This document shows, one piece after another, positions 1 to 9,036 of a DNA stretch of 64,000 nucleotides. The notes beneath the pieces are model-generated. The model did not search any database, was not told where the DNA came from, and worked only from the letters and a program-made list of their open reading frames with translations. The stretch is taken from contig OZ255837.1 of the NCBI GenBank assembly GCA_965277745.1, positions 806,001-870,000 of the forward strand, given 5' to 3'. Source of the stretch: G965277745 sp965277745 (GTDB lineage: Bacteria > Pseudomonadota > Gammaproteobacteria > Cardiobacteriales > Cardiobacteriaceae). The position numbers and the translations under genes are program-made. The stretch's first letter is position 1. Each line of letters begins with the position of its first letter.

Positions 1-226
1 AGGTTTTGGCGACCAAACCGATACCTACAGTCTCGGCGCGTTGGTTCAGTATAAGCCGATGAAACATTGCACCCTTTCTCTTGGGGGGAGTTTCGGTGTC
101 CTGACCTCCGGTCATTCCGGGAAAAAAATCGGCAAGGACGGCGAAACTTATGGGGAAAACGCATCCTACGATTTCGGTAACGACATATTCACGGCCCTTT
201 ACGCATCACTGAAAGTGGATTTCTAA
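1..226 (+). CDS. Outer-membrane beta-barrel protein, C-terminal fragment
   Basis: The window opens inside this gene. Reading from base 2 gives 74 residues before the TAA at 224-226. The fragment has alternating polar and hydrophobic residues, Gly/Tyr/Phe-rich turns, and ends ALYASLKVDF. A final strand with a C-terminal Phe is the usual signature of Gram-negative outer-membrane barrels recognised by the Bam machinery. The signal peptide and most strands lie outside the window, so porin, OmpW-like and autotransporter barrels cannot be told apart. The downstream transporter gene starts 3 bases after the stop, so the two may be co-transcribed. Barrel assignment is an inference from composition and the C-terminus. 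Confidence 0.55.
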   Translation, partial: GFGDQTDTYSLGALVQYKPMKHCTLSLGGSFGVLTSGHSGKKIGKDGETYGENASYDFGNDIFTALYASLKVDF

Positions 227-229
227 ACG

Positions 230-1549
230 ATGAATACGGAAACTCACGACTGCAAAGCGCTGATACCAAAGCGTGCGATTATCTCGTGGCTTCTCTACGA
301 CGCGGCGAACTCGGTTTATCCCACCCTCGTGACAACGTTTTTGTTCGCGCCGTATTTCGTCAAAGCCGTCGCCACCGACACGACGACGGGAACCGCCCAA
401 TGGGGGTTGGCGATGAGTATCGCGGCGATCATCGCCGCGATCGCCGCACCGGTCATGGGGGCAATCGCCGATAGCGCCGGTGGACGGCGCAAGCCCTCTC
501 TGCTCTTTTTCACCTTGGTTTGCGCCGCTGCCACCTCAGGGCTTTGGTTCGTCGCTCCCGATCCGTCTTTCGTCGCCCTCGCGCTTTCTCTGGTGGTCAC
601 CTCGCAGGTGGCGTTCGAACTCGCGAACGCGTTTTACAACAGCATGCTGGTCGACATCGCGCCGCGCGGATTTATTGGCCGGATTTCCGGTTGGGGATGG
701 GCAATGGGATACTTGGGAGGCCTCGCGGCACTGGTCGTCGCCCTCGTCGTCTTCATCCAGGCGAAACCGCCGCCTTTCGGCATCGATCCGGCACACGGCG
801 AACACGTGCGCGCGAGCATGCTCTTCGCGGGCGCCTGGTTCGCCGCGTTCGCCATGCCGCTTTTTCTGTGCAAGCGCGAGAACCGTTCGCGGCTTTCCAT
901 CGCGGCCGCGATCCGCCGCGGGACAATGGATCTCGCGAAAGGGTTTTCCGTCCTCAGAAAGCATCCCCGCATCGCCCCGTTCCTGATCGCCCGCATGGTC
1001 TACAACGATGGCATCATCGCCCTGTTCGCTTTTTCGGGCATCTATGCCGCGGGCACTTTCGCGATGACCCTGCGTGAAATTCTCCTCCTGGGAATCGCCA
1101 CGAATGTCACGGCGGCGACCGGTTCGTTCGCCTTCGCGTGGATGGATGACAAGGCCGGTTCCCGCGCGACCATTTCCTTGTCTCTTCTCGCCTTGATTCT
1201 TTGCGGCGCCGGCGCGCTTCTCACCCGCGACAAAACGATCTTCTCGATTCTCGCCCTGGGGATCGGTTTCTTCGTCGGCCCGGCGCAATCGGCAAGCCGA
1301 TCGTACATGCTGCGGATAGCGCCCTGGCAATTGCGCACGCAAATGCTCGGCCTGTACGCGCTTTCGGGCAAGGCCACAGTGTTTATCGCGCCGGCGGCGC
1401 TCGCCTGGGTGACAGCAGCGTTTCACAGCCAACGGGCGGGGATGAGCGTTATTTTGGCGATACTCGTAACCGGTTTGTACTTACTGAGACGCCTCGATTC
1501 GGGCGACAGGGAAGGCGCGGATATCGCAACGGTCACGGAAAAACCATGA
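230..1549 (+). CDS. UMF1/Atg22-family MFS transporter
   Basis: Predicted inner-membrane permease of 439 residues with about eleven to twelve hydrophobic segments. The N-terminal ISWLLYDAANSVYPTLVTTF (about residues 18-37) is the hallmark of the UMF1 (vacuole effluxer Atg22-like) branch of the major facilitator superfamily. Other typical family positions are GAIADSAGGRRKP in the loop after helix 3 and FELANAFYNSML around residue 130. Bacterial members are mostly uncharacterised, so no substrate is proposed. The ATG lies 3 bases after the preceding stop, suggesting translational coupling. A hairpin with a T-run about 140 bases downstream separates it from the convergent guaA. Confidence 0.85.
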   Translation: MNTETHDCKALIPKRAIISWLLYDAANSVYPTLVTTFLFAPYFVKAVATDTTTGTAQWGLAMSIAAIIAAIAAPVMGAIADSAGGRRKPSLLFFTLVCAAATSGLWFVAPDPSFVALALSLVVTSQVAFELANAFYNSMLVDIAPRGFIGRISGWGWAMGYLGGLAALVVALVVFIQAKPPPFGIDPAHGEHVRASMLFAGAWFAAFAMPLFLCKRENRSRLSIAAAIRRGTMDLAKGFSVLRKHPRIAPFLIARMVYNDGIIALFAFSGIYAAGTFAMTLREILLLGIATNVTAATGSFAFAWMDDKAGSRATISLSLLALILCGAGALLTRDKTIFSILALGIGFFVGPAQSASRSYMLRIAPWQLRTQMLGLYALSGKATVFIAPAALAWVTAAFHSQRAGMSVILAILVTGLYLLRRLDSGDREGADIATVTEKP

Positions 1550-1691
1550 CCTCCCTGAACATCGACGCGTGAAAAAGCGCCAAAAAGCTGAAAAAAAAAG
1601 GGGTTCCATGGGTCGATTGACGAAATTTCACCGCCTCTTTTACCCGGATGAAAATCGCCCCGACCCCTCGCTCATACGCGGGCATTGAGGG

Positions 1692-1721
1692 AAACGGCCT
1701 GGCTCGAGGCGGGCCGTTTTT
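1692..1721. terminator. Rho-independent terminator between convergent genes
   Basis: An 8-bp perfect stem, AAACGGCC (1692-1699) with GGCCGTTT (1712-1719), encloses a 12-base loop and is followed by T residues on the plus strand. It lies between the plus-strand transporter and the minus-strand guaA. On the minus strand the T-tract is short (TTTCCC), so it is stronger for plus-strand transcription. Confidence 0.7.
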
Positions 1722-1734
1722 CACGCCAACGCGA

Positions 1735-3300
1735 TCATTCCCATTCGATGGTCGCTGGCGGTTTTCCGGAAATATCGTATACCACGCGAGAAATGCCCTC
1801 GATTTCATTGATAATCTTTCGCGAAACCGCGTCGAGAAAATCGGCCGGCAGACGCGCCCAGCGCGCAGTCATGAAATCGACCGTCTCCACCGCGCGCAGC
1901 GCCACCACGTAATCATAACGGCGACCGTCCCCCATCACCCCGACCGAGCGCAGCGGCAAAAAAACCGCGAACGCCTGACTGACGCTTTCATAAAGACCGT
2001 TTTCACGCAAGGCCGCGATAAAAATATGATCGGCACGTTGCAAAAGCGCGACATATTCGGCCTTCACTTCGCCGAGAATCCTCACCCCAAGCCCCGGCCC
2101 CGGAAACGGATGACGATACAGCATTTGCGGCGGCAGACCGAGGGCGACGCCGAGTTCGCGGACTTCGTCCTTGAACAGTTCGCGCAGCGGTTCAAGCAAT
2201 CGCAGGGTCATCTTCTCCGGGAGACCGCCGACATTGTGATGCGATTTGATCACTTGCGCCTTGCCGGTCTCGCTGCCGGCGGATTCAATCACATCGGGAT
2301 AAATCGTGCCTTGGGCGAGCCACTTGACACCCTCGATCCGTGCCGCTTCTTCATTGAATATTTCCACGAACAGGTGCCCGATGATCTTACGCTTGCGCTC
2401 GGGATCGACGACGCCCGCGAGCGCCTGCAAATAACGCTCGACGGCATCGACACGAATCACCTCGACGCCCAGGTTGGCGGCGAAAACGGCCATGACTTCG
2501 TCGCCTTCTGCCAGGCGCAGGAGGCCGGTATCGACAAATATGCAGGTCAGCCGTTCGCCGATCGCGCGCTGCAAAAGCGCGGCGACCACGGAAGAATCGA
2601 CGCCGCCGGAAAGGCCGAGAACGACCCGCTCTTTCCCCACCGCGGCGCGAATCTCCGCGGTTTTTTCGGCGAGGAAATTGCCGGTCGTCCATTTCCCGTG
2701 GCAGGCGCAGAGATCGCGGACAAAGCGCGAGAGGATCGCCTTTCCTTTCGCCGTGTGGGTTACTTCCGGATGGAACTGCAAGGCATAGATCGCGCGCGCT
2801 TCATCGGCCATCGCCGCGATCGGCGCATTGGCGGAGGCGGCGACCACGGAAAAGCCCTGCGGCACTGCCGTCACATGATCGCCGTGACTCATCCACACCG
2901 CCATTTCGCCATGGTCGAACAAGCCGTCGAGAAGGCGGCAAGCGCCTGTCGCCACCACTTCCGCATGGCCGAATTCCTGCCGCTCGCAAGGCTCCACGGT
3001 ACCACCCAAGCGCACGGCGAGCGCCTGCATGCCGTAACAAACGCCAAGCAGCGGCACACCCAGTTCGAAGAGCACATCGGGTATCCGCGGTCCGTTGGCA
3101 ACGGTCACGCTGGCGGGGCCGCCGGAAAGAATGATCCCCTGCGGGCGGAAGGCGCGGATCGCCTCGGGATCGGCGTCCCAGGCGTAGATCTCGCTGTAGA
3201 CATCGAGTTCGCGCACACGGCGGGCGATCAATTGGGTGTACTGCGATCCGAAATCGACAATCAGGATTTTTTCCCCTTGCAGATTCCACGACTGGCTCAT
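1735..3300 (-). CDS. guaA: GMP synthase (glutamine-hydrolysing)
   Basis: Converts XMP to GMP using ATP and glutamine in the cytoplasm, the last step of de novo guanine nucleotide synthesis. 521 residues. The N-terminal class I glutaminase shows the nucleophile in GVCYGMQ and the His-Glu pair in FHPEV. The ATP pyrophosphatase domain has the PP-loop GLSGGVDSSV, and the C-terminal dimerisation domain ends PPATIEWE, typical of GuaA. The ATG at 3300 (protein MSQSWNLQ) was chosen because it fits family length and has AAAGGA about 8 bases upstream; the frame runs 16 codons further up without family resemblance. guaB lies 49 bases upstream, giving a guaBA operon. Confidence 0.97.
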   Translation of the reverse strand: MSQSWNLQGEKILIVDFGSQYTQLIARRVRELDVYSEIYAWDADPEAIRAFRPQGIILSGGPASVTVANGPRIPDVLFELGVPLLGVCYGMQALAVRLGGTVEPCERQEFGHAEVVATGACRLLDGLFDHGEMAVWMSHGDHVTAVPQGFSVVAASANAPIAAMADEARAIYALQFHPEVTHTAKGKAILSRFVRDLCACHGKWTTGNFLAEKTAEIRAAVGKERVVLGLSGGVDSSVVAALLQRAIGERLTCIFVDTGLLRLAEGDEVMAVFAANLGVEVIRVDAVERYLQALAGVVDPERKRKIIGHLFVEIFNEEAARIEGVKWLAQGTIYPDVIESAGSETGKAQVIKSHHNVGGLPEKMTLRLLEPLRELFKDEVRELGVALGLPPQMLYRHPFPGPGLGVRILGEVKAEYVALLQRADHIFIAALRENGLYESVSQAFAVFLPLRSVGVMGDGRRYDYVVALRAVETVDFMTARWARLPADFLDAVSRKIINEIEGISRVVYDISGKPPATIEWE

Positions 3301-3349
3301 CGACGCTTTCCTTTCAAAAGAGCCCCCTGTACACAGGGGGTCTGGCAAA

Positions 3350-4801
3350 TTAACGGCGGTAATTCGGCGGCTCTTTGGTAATCGTCACATCATGGACATG
3401 AGATTCTTGCACACCGGCGCTGGTGATTCGCACGAAGGCCGGTTTACTTCGCATTTCCGCGAGATCGTGACAGCCGGTATAGCCCATCGCCGAACGCAGA
3501 CCGCCCATCAACTGTTCGACGACGCCGCTCAGCGGACCTTTGTACGGCACCCGCCCTTCGATTCCTTCCGGCACCAGTTTTTCCGCGGCCTTTCCTTCCT
3601 GAAAATAGCGATCGCAGGAACCGGCGCTCATCGCGCCGAGCGAACCCATGCCGCGGTAGGTCTTGTAAGAGCGTCCCTCGTACAGTTCGACTTCTCCCGG
3701 AGATTCTTCCGTGCCGGCGAGAAGACCGCCGACCATGACCGCGTGCGCGCCGGCGGCGACCGCTTTCGCCAGATCGCCGGAATAACGGATGCCACCGTCG
3801 GCGATCAGCGAAACTCCGCGAGCGCTCATCGCCCTTGCCACCTGCTGAATCGCGCCGATTTGCGGGACGCCGACGCCGGCAACGATGCGCGTCGTGCAGA
3901 TCGAGCCCGGCCCGATACCGACTTTGACGACATCGGCACCCGCGTCGGAAAGGGCAAGGGCGGCATCGACGGTGGCGATATTGCCGGCGACGATCACCAA
4001 CTCCGGCCGCGCGCGGCGCAGGGCGCGCACTTTCTCGATCACGCCTTTGGAATGCCCGTGCGCGGTATCGATCACGAGCAGATCGACGCCGGCATCGAGG
4101 AGAAGTTCGCCGCGTTCTTCGCTGCCTTCGCCCGGTCCGATCGCCGCGCCGACGCGCAGGCTTTCGTTGCCGTCCTTGCAGGCGTTCGGATAATCGCGCG
4201 CGCTGCGCAGGTCTTTCACGGTAACGAGCCCTTTGAGGCCGAAATTTTCATCCACCAGCAGCACTTTCTCGATGCGATGTTCGTGCAACAGCGCCTTGAT
4301 TTCGCGCAGACCGGCGTTTTCCCCAGCGGTCACCAGTTTTTCCCGCGTGGTCATCACCTCGCGGACTGCCTGCGCCTCTTCAGCATAGCGGATATCACGG
4401 CGAGTGACGATGCCGACAAGTCTACCGTTTTCCAGCACCGGCAGTCCGGAGATATGGTGTTCGCGGGTAATCCGGCGCACTTCGCTGACGGTGGTCGCCG
4501 GTGTCGTCGTCAGCGGGTCGCGGACGACGCCGGATTCGAAACGCTTGACCTTGCGTACTTCGGCCGCCTGAGATTCGGGCGTCATATTCTTGTGAATGAC
4601 CGCCATACCGCCCAGCTGGGCGAGAGCGATGGCCAGGCGCGCTTCGCTGACCGTATCCATAGCGGCCGCGAAAAGAGGAATTTTCAGGGTGATGCCGCGG
4701 GCAAGAGGAACCGAAAGATCGACATCGCGTGGCAGAACATCGGAATAATCCGGGATCAGCAAGACGTCATCGAAGGTAAGCGCTTCTTCGACAGGATTCA
4801 T
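3350..4801 (-). CDS. guaB: Inosine-5'-monophosphate dehydrogenase
   Basis: NAD-dependent oxidation of IMP to XMP, the committed step to guanine nucleotides. 483 residues, the usual length. It begins EEALTFDDVLLIPDYSDVLP. Two CBS domains occupy about residues 90-200 (including HHISGLPVLENGRLVGIVTR). The catalytic cysteine is in GPGSICTTR near residue 300, followed by ADGGIRYSGD and the flap region PEGIEGRVPYKG. Directly upstream of guaA on the same strand, so XMP production and consumption are encoded together. Confidence 0.97.
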   Translation of the reverse strand: MNPVEEALTFDDVLLIPDYSDVLPRDVDLSVPLARGITLKIPLFAAAMDTVSEARLAIALAQLGGMAVIHKNMTPESQAAEVRKVKRFESGVVRDPLTTTPATTVSEVRRITREHHISGLPVLENGRLVGIVTRRDIRYAEEAQAVREVMTTREKLVTAGENAGLREIKALLHEHRIEKVLLVDENFGLKGLVTVKDLRSARDYPNACKDGNESLRVGAAIGPGEGSEERGELLLDAGVDLLVIDTAHGHSKGVIEKVRALRRARPELVIVAGNIATVDAALALSDAGADVVKVGIGPGSICTTRIVAGVGVPQIGAIQQVARAMSARGVSLIADGGIRYSGDLAKAVAAGAHAVMVGGLLAGTEESPGEVELYEGRSYKTYRGMGSLGAMSAGSCDRYFQEGKAAEKLVPEGIEGRVPYKGPLSGVVEQLMGGLRSAMGYTGCHDLAEMRSKPAFVRITSAGVQESHVHDVTITKEPPNYRR

Positions 4802-4829
4802 ACGGCCTCCGAAAATGACGAGGCAGCGT

Positions 4830-4858
4830 ATTGTAGCGCACTCTCGGCGACAAAGAAA
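4830..4858 (-). promoter_or_regulatory. Candidate sigma-70 promoter for guaBA
   Basis: On the minus strand TACAAT (4830-4835) is preceded by a 17-base spacer and TTTCTT (4853-4858). The start codon of guaB lies about 30 bases downstream. The -35 is weak. The rest of the 244-base gap up to rnt shows nothing else recognisable. Confidence 0.4.
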
Positions 4859-5045
4859 TCGCCGGAAGCGCCCGATATTCGAGACCGCCCGCGCCGCCTT
4901 CGCCGCGCCGCGGTGTCAAGCCCGGTAAAAACGGGGCGCGATAAAGGGCACTTTCGTCATCGCCTCCGACCGCGGGAAAAGCGCCTCGCCGCTCACCATG
5001 ACCGGTCTGCGGCAAACGCGGGAAACCTCAGCTTTGCCAGGGATA

Positions 5046-5666
5046 TCAACCTTCTGAGAAGGGGATGTTCTCCGCCCAGAGATTGACGATGCGACAAAAA
5101 ATCGTCGCCGTCAGTTCCGTGTCGTATCTGGCGCTATGCGCCTTTTCGCTGTCGTAGTCGAGACCGGCCATCCGGGCGATCCGCGCCAGTACCGTCTGCC
5201 CGTAGGCAAGCGCGCCCAGTGACACCGTGTCGAGGGTGGAAAAGGGATGGAAAGGATTACGCGCGTAGCGGGTTCGTTCGGCGAGCGCGTGAATGAAGCC
5301 GAGATCGAACGGCGCGTTATGCCCGACGAGAATGCTGCGCGCGCATTCCTGCTCTTTCTGATAGGCGCGGATCGCGCCGAACAGTTTGTCGGCCACTTTT
5401 CCTTCTTCGAGCGCCGGGCGCAGGGGATGAAACGGATCGATGCCGGTGATTTTCAACGAGTCGAGATCGATATTCGATCCGGGAAATGGTTTGACGTGAT
5501 AATGCAGGGTCTCGACCGGCGCCAATTGGGCGTTCTCATCGAAATTGAGCAATACCGCCGCCACTTCGAGGAGGGCGTCCCTGTCTTTGTCGAAGCCGCC
5601 CGTCTCGACATCGACGACCACCGGCAAAAATCCGCGAAAGCGCTTGGCGATCAATACATCACTCAT
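5046..5666 (-). CDS. rnt: Ribonuclease T
   Basis: 3'-5' exoribonuclease of the DEDD family that trims the 3' ends of tRNA and other stable RNAs. About 206 residues from the ATG at 5666 (MSDVLIAKRFRGF), which matches the E. coli protein; the frame has an upstream ATG that adds ten unrelated residues. Exo I is VVVDVETGGFD with the catalytic Asp and Glu, exo II is HNAPFDLGF, and exo III is HSARYDTELTA with the late His and Asp. RNPFHPFSTLDTVSLGALAYGQT is strongly RNase T-like rather than DnaQ-like. The start overlaps the end of pgsA by 8 bases, and it is the last gene of the rne-led run. Confidence 0.93.
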   Translation of the reverse strand: MSDVLIAKRFRGFLPVVVDVETGGFDKDRDALLEVAAVLLNFDENAQLAPVETLHYHVKPFPGSNIDLDSLKITGIDPFHPLRPALEEGKVADKLFGAIRAYQKEQECARSILVGHNAPFDLGFIHALAERTRYARNPFHPFSTLDTVSLGALAYGQTVLARIARMAGLDYDSEKAHSARYDTELTATIFCRIVNLWAENIPFSEG

Positions 5667-6270
5667 CGAAAAATCCCCGGCTTTGCGCACCATCATTCCC
5701 GCCTTTGCCGTGATCGTCCCGCGCGAGGAGAAGCCACGCCGCCCGATTGTACACGGTCATCGAATAAAGACTCAGCAGCGCGGCAATGAGCAAAAGCGTC
5801 TGACCCATCCGCCACAGTGGCAACCCTAAAATCGGCGCGCGAAAAATTAGGAAACCGAGCGCGATCATCTGCGCCGCCGTTTTCCATTTCCCCGCCCTGG
5901 AAACCGCCACCGCCTCACGCATGCCCATCGAAGCCATCCATTCGCGCAGCGCCGAAATCCAGATTTCGCGCCCGATGAGAATCATCGCGACAAGGACAAG
6001 CCAGATATCGGGATGAGACTGCAAGAGCACGAGCAGTACCGCGCAGACCATCAGTTTATCCGCCACGGGATCAAGAAAGGCGCCGAAGGCGCTCGTTTCT
6101 CCCGACTTGCGCGCGCAGTAGCCGTCGAGATAATCCGTCAGGCAGGCGAGCGTGTAGACGGAAAGCGCCCCCCACTGTCCCCAAGCGACGGGATGCCAGT
6201 AATAGAAGAGGACGAACAGCGGAATGAAAAATATCCGCGCGAATGTGAGCTTCATTGCCAATCCCGCCAT
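5659..6270 (-). CDS. pgsA: CDP-diacylglycerol-glycerol-3-phosphate phosphatidyltransferase
   Basis: Inner-membrane enzyme making phosphatidylglycerophosphate, the first committed step to phosphatidylglycerol and cardiolipin. 203 residues with several hydrophobic helices. The CDP-alcohol phosphotransferase motif is complete: DYLDGYCAR, then GAFLDPVADK, supplying the metal-binding aspartates. REIWISALREWMA is also characteristic of PgsA. The start is 3 bases after the uvrC stop, with AAGGAT inside the uvrC 3' end acting as its ribosome binding site. Its tail after residue 185 is polar and overlaps rnt. Confidence 0.93.
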   Translation of the reverse strand: MAGLAMKLTFARIFFIPLFVLFYYWHPVAWGQWGALSVYTLACLTDYLDGYCARKSGETSAFGAFLDPVADKLMVCAVLLVLLQSHPDIWLVLVAMILIGREIWISALREWMASMGMREAVAVSRAGKWKTAAQMIALGFLIFRAPILGLPLWRMGQTLLLIAALLSLYSMTVYNRAAWLLLARDDHGKGGNDGAQSRGFFDE

Positions 6271-6273
6271 GAC

Positions 6274-8097
6274 TCATCCTTTTTCGTGCAGGGTCGCGTA
6301 AATCTGTTCGGCCAGTTTAACACTAATCCCGGGGACGCGTGCGATGTCTGCGATCGCCGCCTGCTCGATCATCGCCAGTCCACCGAAATGGCGGAGCAAT
6401 GCCTGACGCCTTTTGCCGCCGATACCCGGAATCTCCTCTAGCCGTGACCGTCTCGTTTTTTTGTCGCGCCCGGCACGATGACCGGCAATCGCGAAGCGAT
6501 GGGCTTCGTCGCGAATCTGCACAATCAATTGCAGCGCCGGACTTTCCGCCGGCAGGGAATGCGCGACGGACTCGTCGGGCAACCAGAAGCGCTCCAGTCC
6601 CGTCTTGCGCCCATGGCCCTTCGCCACGGCGATCAAGTGCATCTCGTGAATGTCGAATTCCGCGCACACTTCTCTTACCTGCCTGAGTTGGCCGCGGCCG
6701 CCGTCGACAAAAAACACATCCGGCATCACCCCCTCGCCGCGGCGCAGCCGCGCGAAGCGACGGACAAGCATCTGGCGCAGCGCAGCGTAATCGTCGCCCG
6801 GCGCGACCCCGCCGACGCGATAGCGGCGATAATCGGATTTCACCGCCCCACGGCGGTCGAACACCACGCAGGAGGCGACCGTATACTCGCCCTGCGTGTG
6901 GCTGACATCGACGCATTCGAGGCGCCGCGGCACGCGCTCCCAGGCGAATGCCGCCGCAAGAGCGCGAAAGCGTTTTTCCATCGACAGTTTCCCGGAAAGA
7001 CGCATCCCGAGACCGAGTCGCGCGTTCTCCTCGGCCATTTCCAGCCATTTACGGCGTACCTCGCGGGGACACGTGGTCAGCTTCACCCGCCGTTTGGCGC
7101 GTGCGGTGAGCAAGCCGGCAACCGCTTCCCTGTCGGGCAGGCGATGGCTTAGCAGGAGTTGTCGCGGCGCTTGGTGATCGAGATAGAATTGGCCGATAAA
7201 GGCTTGGAGAATATCGCCTTTCGCCGGCATTTCCGGCAATTGCGGATAGTACGACTGCGAGGTCACGTTGTGTCCGTTGCGATAGAACATCACATGCACG
7301 CAAGCTTCTCCATAACCGCTCGCCACCGCGAGGACATCGCAATCCGCCGCGCCGGCGATGATGTTTTGCTTTTCCGTCACCTTCCTGAGGCGCATCAGTT
7401 GATCGCGCAGGGTCGCCGCTTGTTCGTAGGCGCGGCGTTCACTCGCCGCCTGCATCTTGGCGGCGAGCTCGGCAAGCAGGGTTTCACTGTGTCCCTGCAA
7501 GAACGCGCGGGTATTCTCCACCGTCTGTGCGTATTCTTCCTTGGCGATGTAACCGACGCAGGGCGCGTAGCAACGCCCGATCTGATACTGCAGGCAGGGC
7601 CGGCTGCGGTTGGCGAAGTAGCTGTCCTCGCACTGACGCACGCGAAACACTTTTTGCAGCAGATCGAGCGAATGACGCACCGCATGAACGTTCGGATATG
7701 GGCCGAAATACTGCCCCCCCCTACGCGCGCCACGATGCAGGCAAAGACGGGGAAATGGGTGATCGGACAAACGGATATAAGGATAGGATTTGTCGTCTCT
7801 AAGGAGAATATTGAATTTCGGATGATGGCGTTTGATCAGGTTGTTCTCGAGAATCAGCGCTTCGATTTCGGTTTGTGTGGCCGTCGTCTCGATATCCACG
7901 ACCTCCGCCATCAGGGCACGGGTTTTCGCCGACAGCCCGGTCTTGCGGAAATAACTGCCCAGACGTTTGCGCAGGTTCTTCGCCTTGCCGACATAGACCA
8001 CTTTGCCGTCGCCGTCGCGCATCTGGTAGATGCCGGGCAGGGTCGTCACATGACTTAAAAAAACGCCGGGATCGAAACGCCGGCGGCTATCGCTCAT
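6274..8097 (-). CDS. uvrC: Excinuclease ABC subunit C
   Basis: Makes both incisions around bulky lesions in nucleotide excision repair together with UvrA and UvrB. 607 residues. The N-terminal GIY-YIG nuclease reads GIYQMRDGDGKVVYVGKAKNLRKRL. A Cys-rich stretch (CEDSYFANRSRPCLQYQIGR, then CYAPC) follows. The UVR motif is near residue 205, the RNase H-like second nuclease includes ECVDVSHTQGE and FFVDGGRGQL, and tandem HhH motifs end the protein (IPGIGGKRRQALL, VPGISVKLAEQI). The ATG at 8097 (MSDSRRRFDP) was chosen; the open frame extends 100 codons further but that part overlaps kdsB and is not homologous. Overlaps kdsB by 11 bases. Confidence 0.96.
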   Translation of the reverse strand: MSDSRRRFDPGVFLSHVTTLPGIYQMRDGDGKVVYVGKAKNLRKRLGSYFRKTGLSAKTRALMAEVVDIETTATQTEIEALILENNLIKRHHPKFNILLRDDKSYPYIRLSDHPFPRLCLHRGARRGGQYFGPYPNVHAVRHSLDLLQKVFRVRQCEDSYFANRSRPCLQYQIGRCYAPCVGYIAKEEYAQTVENTRAFLQGHSETLLAELAAKMQAASERRAYEQAATLRDQLMRLRKVTEKQNIIAGAADCDVLAVASGYGEACVHVMFYRNGHNVTSQSYYPQLPEMPAKGDILQAFIGQFYLDHQAPRQLLLSHRLPDREAVAGLLTARAKRRVKLTTCPREVRRKWLEMAEENARLGLGMRLSGKLSMEKRFRALAAAFAWERVPRRLECVDVSHTQGEYTVASCVVFDRRGAVKSDYRRYRVGGVAPGDDYAALRQMLVRRFARLRRGEGVMPDVFFVDGGRGQLRQVREVCAEFDIHEMHLIAVAKGHGRKTGLERFWLPDESVAHSLPAESPALQLIVQIRDEAHRFAIAGHRAGRDKKTRRSRLEEIPGIGGKRRQALLRHFGGLAMIEQAAIADIARVPGISVKLAEQIYATLHEKG

Positions 8098-8848
8098 GTC
8101 CCGAACGCAGAATCGCCGTGATCCGTTGCAGATCCGCGTGACTGTCCACGCCCGCCGGCGGCGCTTCGGCGACGGTCGCCACGGCGATTCGCCGTCCGTG
8201 CTCGAGGAACCGCAGTTGTTCGAGTTTTTCTGCCTGTTCGAGGGGCGACGGCGCGAGCTGCGGATAATCGAGCAGGGCACGAACGCGATAGGCGTAAATG
8301 CCGATATGACGCAAGTACGGAAACGCCTTTTTCGTTTCTTTTTTCTCGGCCACCCAAGGCAGGAGACCACGCGAGAAATACAGAGCGTAACCGGCAAGAT
8401 CGCACGTCACTTTGACCATGTCCGGCGAGCGGGGATCGTTCTCGGCAAAAGACGTGGCCAAAGTGGCGACCTCGGCTTGCGAGTGGCGGATAAGCGTCGT
8501 CGCCACTTGTTCGATCAACGCCGGCGGCAGGAGCGGTTCGTCGCCCTGTACGTTGACGACGAGCGTCTCTTCCGTCCAGCGGCAAGATTGCGCGACTTCG
8601 CTCAGGCGATGGGTGCCATTGTCGTGATCCTCGCGGGTTTTCAGCGCGGGAATGGCAAAATCGGCGAGTACCGCGCCGATGCGCGGATCGTCATAGGCGA
8701 CTAGTACCGGGAAACCGGCTTTTTCCGCCTGTCTTGCGGTGCGCACCAGCATCGGCAGTCCATTGAGCGGCGCCAACGGCTTGCCCGGCAGACGGGTCGA
8801 GGCGTAGCGGGCGGGAATCACCACGCGGACATCGTTCTCGGTGTTCAT
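8087..8848 (-). CDS. kdsB: 3-deoxy-manno-octulosonate cytidylyltransferase
   Basis: Activates Kdo as CMP-Kdo for lipopolysaccharide inner-core synthesis in the cytoplasm. 253 residues, family length. The nucleotide-binding N-terminus is VVIPARYASTRLPGKPLAPL. VNVQGDEPLLPP and RHIGIYAYR are further signatures, and the C-terminus carries LEQLRFLEHGRRIAVA. The start overlaps the ycaR stop as ATGA, so translation is likely coupled. The gene sits in an rne-ycaR-kdsB-uvrC run; ycaR-kdsB adjacency is also seen in E. coli. Confidence 0.96.
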   Translation of the reverse strand: MNTENDVRVVIPARYASTRLPGKPLAPLNGLPMLVRTARQAEKAGFPVLVAYDDPRIGAVLADFAIPALKTREDHDNGTHRLSEVAQSCRWTEETLVVNVQGDEPLLPPALIEQVATTLIRHSQAEVATLATSFAENDPRSPDMVKVTCDLAGYALYFSRGLLPWVAEKKETKKAFPYLRHIGIYAYRVRALLDYPQLAPSPLEQAEKLEQLRFLEHGRRIAVATVAEAPPAGVDSHADLQRITAILRSGHER

Positions 8849-9036
8849 TTTTTCCGGTCACTCGCGCATTCTTCGGGTAAAGCTTCGCCATTTTCGCCAA
8901 GCAGCATCGCGATGCCATCCCGAATCGGATAGCGTCGCCCGCCCGTCTGGTTGATCAGGTAACGACCGTCCGCGCTGAGCGTCAACGCCTGCCCGTCGAT
9001 CGGGCAACGCAGCCGTTTGACGAATTCTTCACGCAC
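8845..9036 (-). CDS. ycaR: Trm112/YcaR-family small protein
   Basis: About 63 residues. It shows RLRCPIDGQALTLSADGRYL followed by RRYPIRDGIAMLL, the Trm112 core. Eukaryotic and archaeal members activate methyltransferases, but the role of the bacterial YcaR type is unclear. Only one cysteine of the usual Cys pair is present. No ATG fits, so a GTG start is proposed (9036, or the adjacent GTG at 9039), with AAGGTGGA a few bases upstream. This GTG lies inside the last codons of the rne fusion gene, so the two are translationally coupled. The longer open frame above it is the shadow of rne. Confidence 0.8.
   Translation of the reverse strand: MREEFVKRLRCPIDGQALTLSADGRYLINQTGGRRYPIRDGIAMLLGENGEALPEECASDRKK

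Noticed and set aside
1648..3381. 577-codon plus-strand frame opposite guaA
   Set aside because: It is antisense to guaA with the mirrored codon bias of a GC-rich gene and has no recognisable motifs.
3236..5086. 616-codon plus-strand frame opposite guaB
   Set aside because: It is the shadow of guaB and its upstream region; no start signal or family resemblance.
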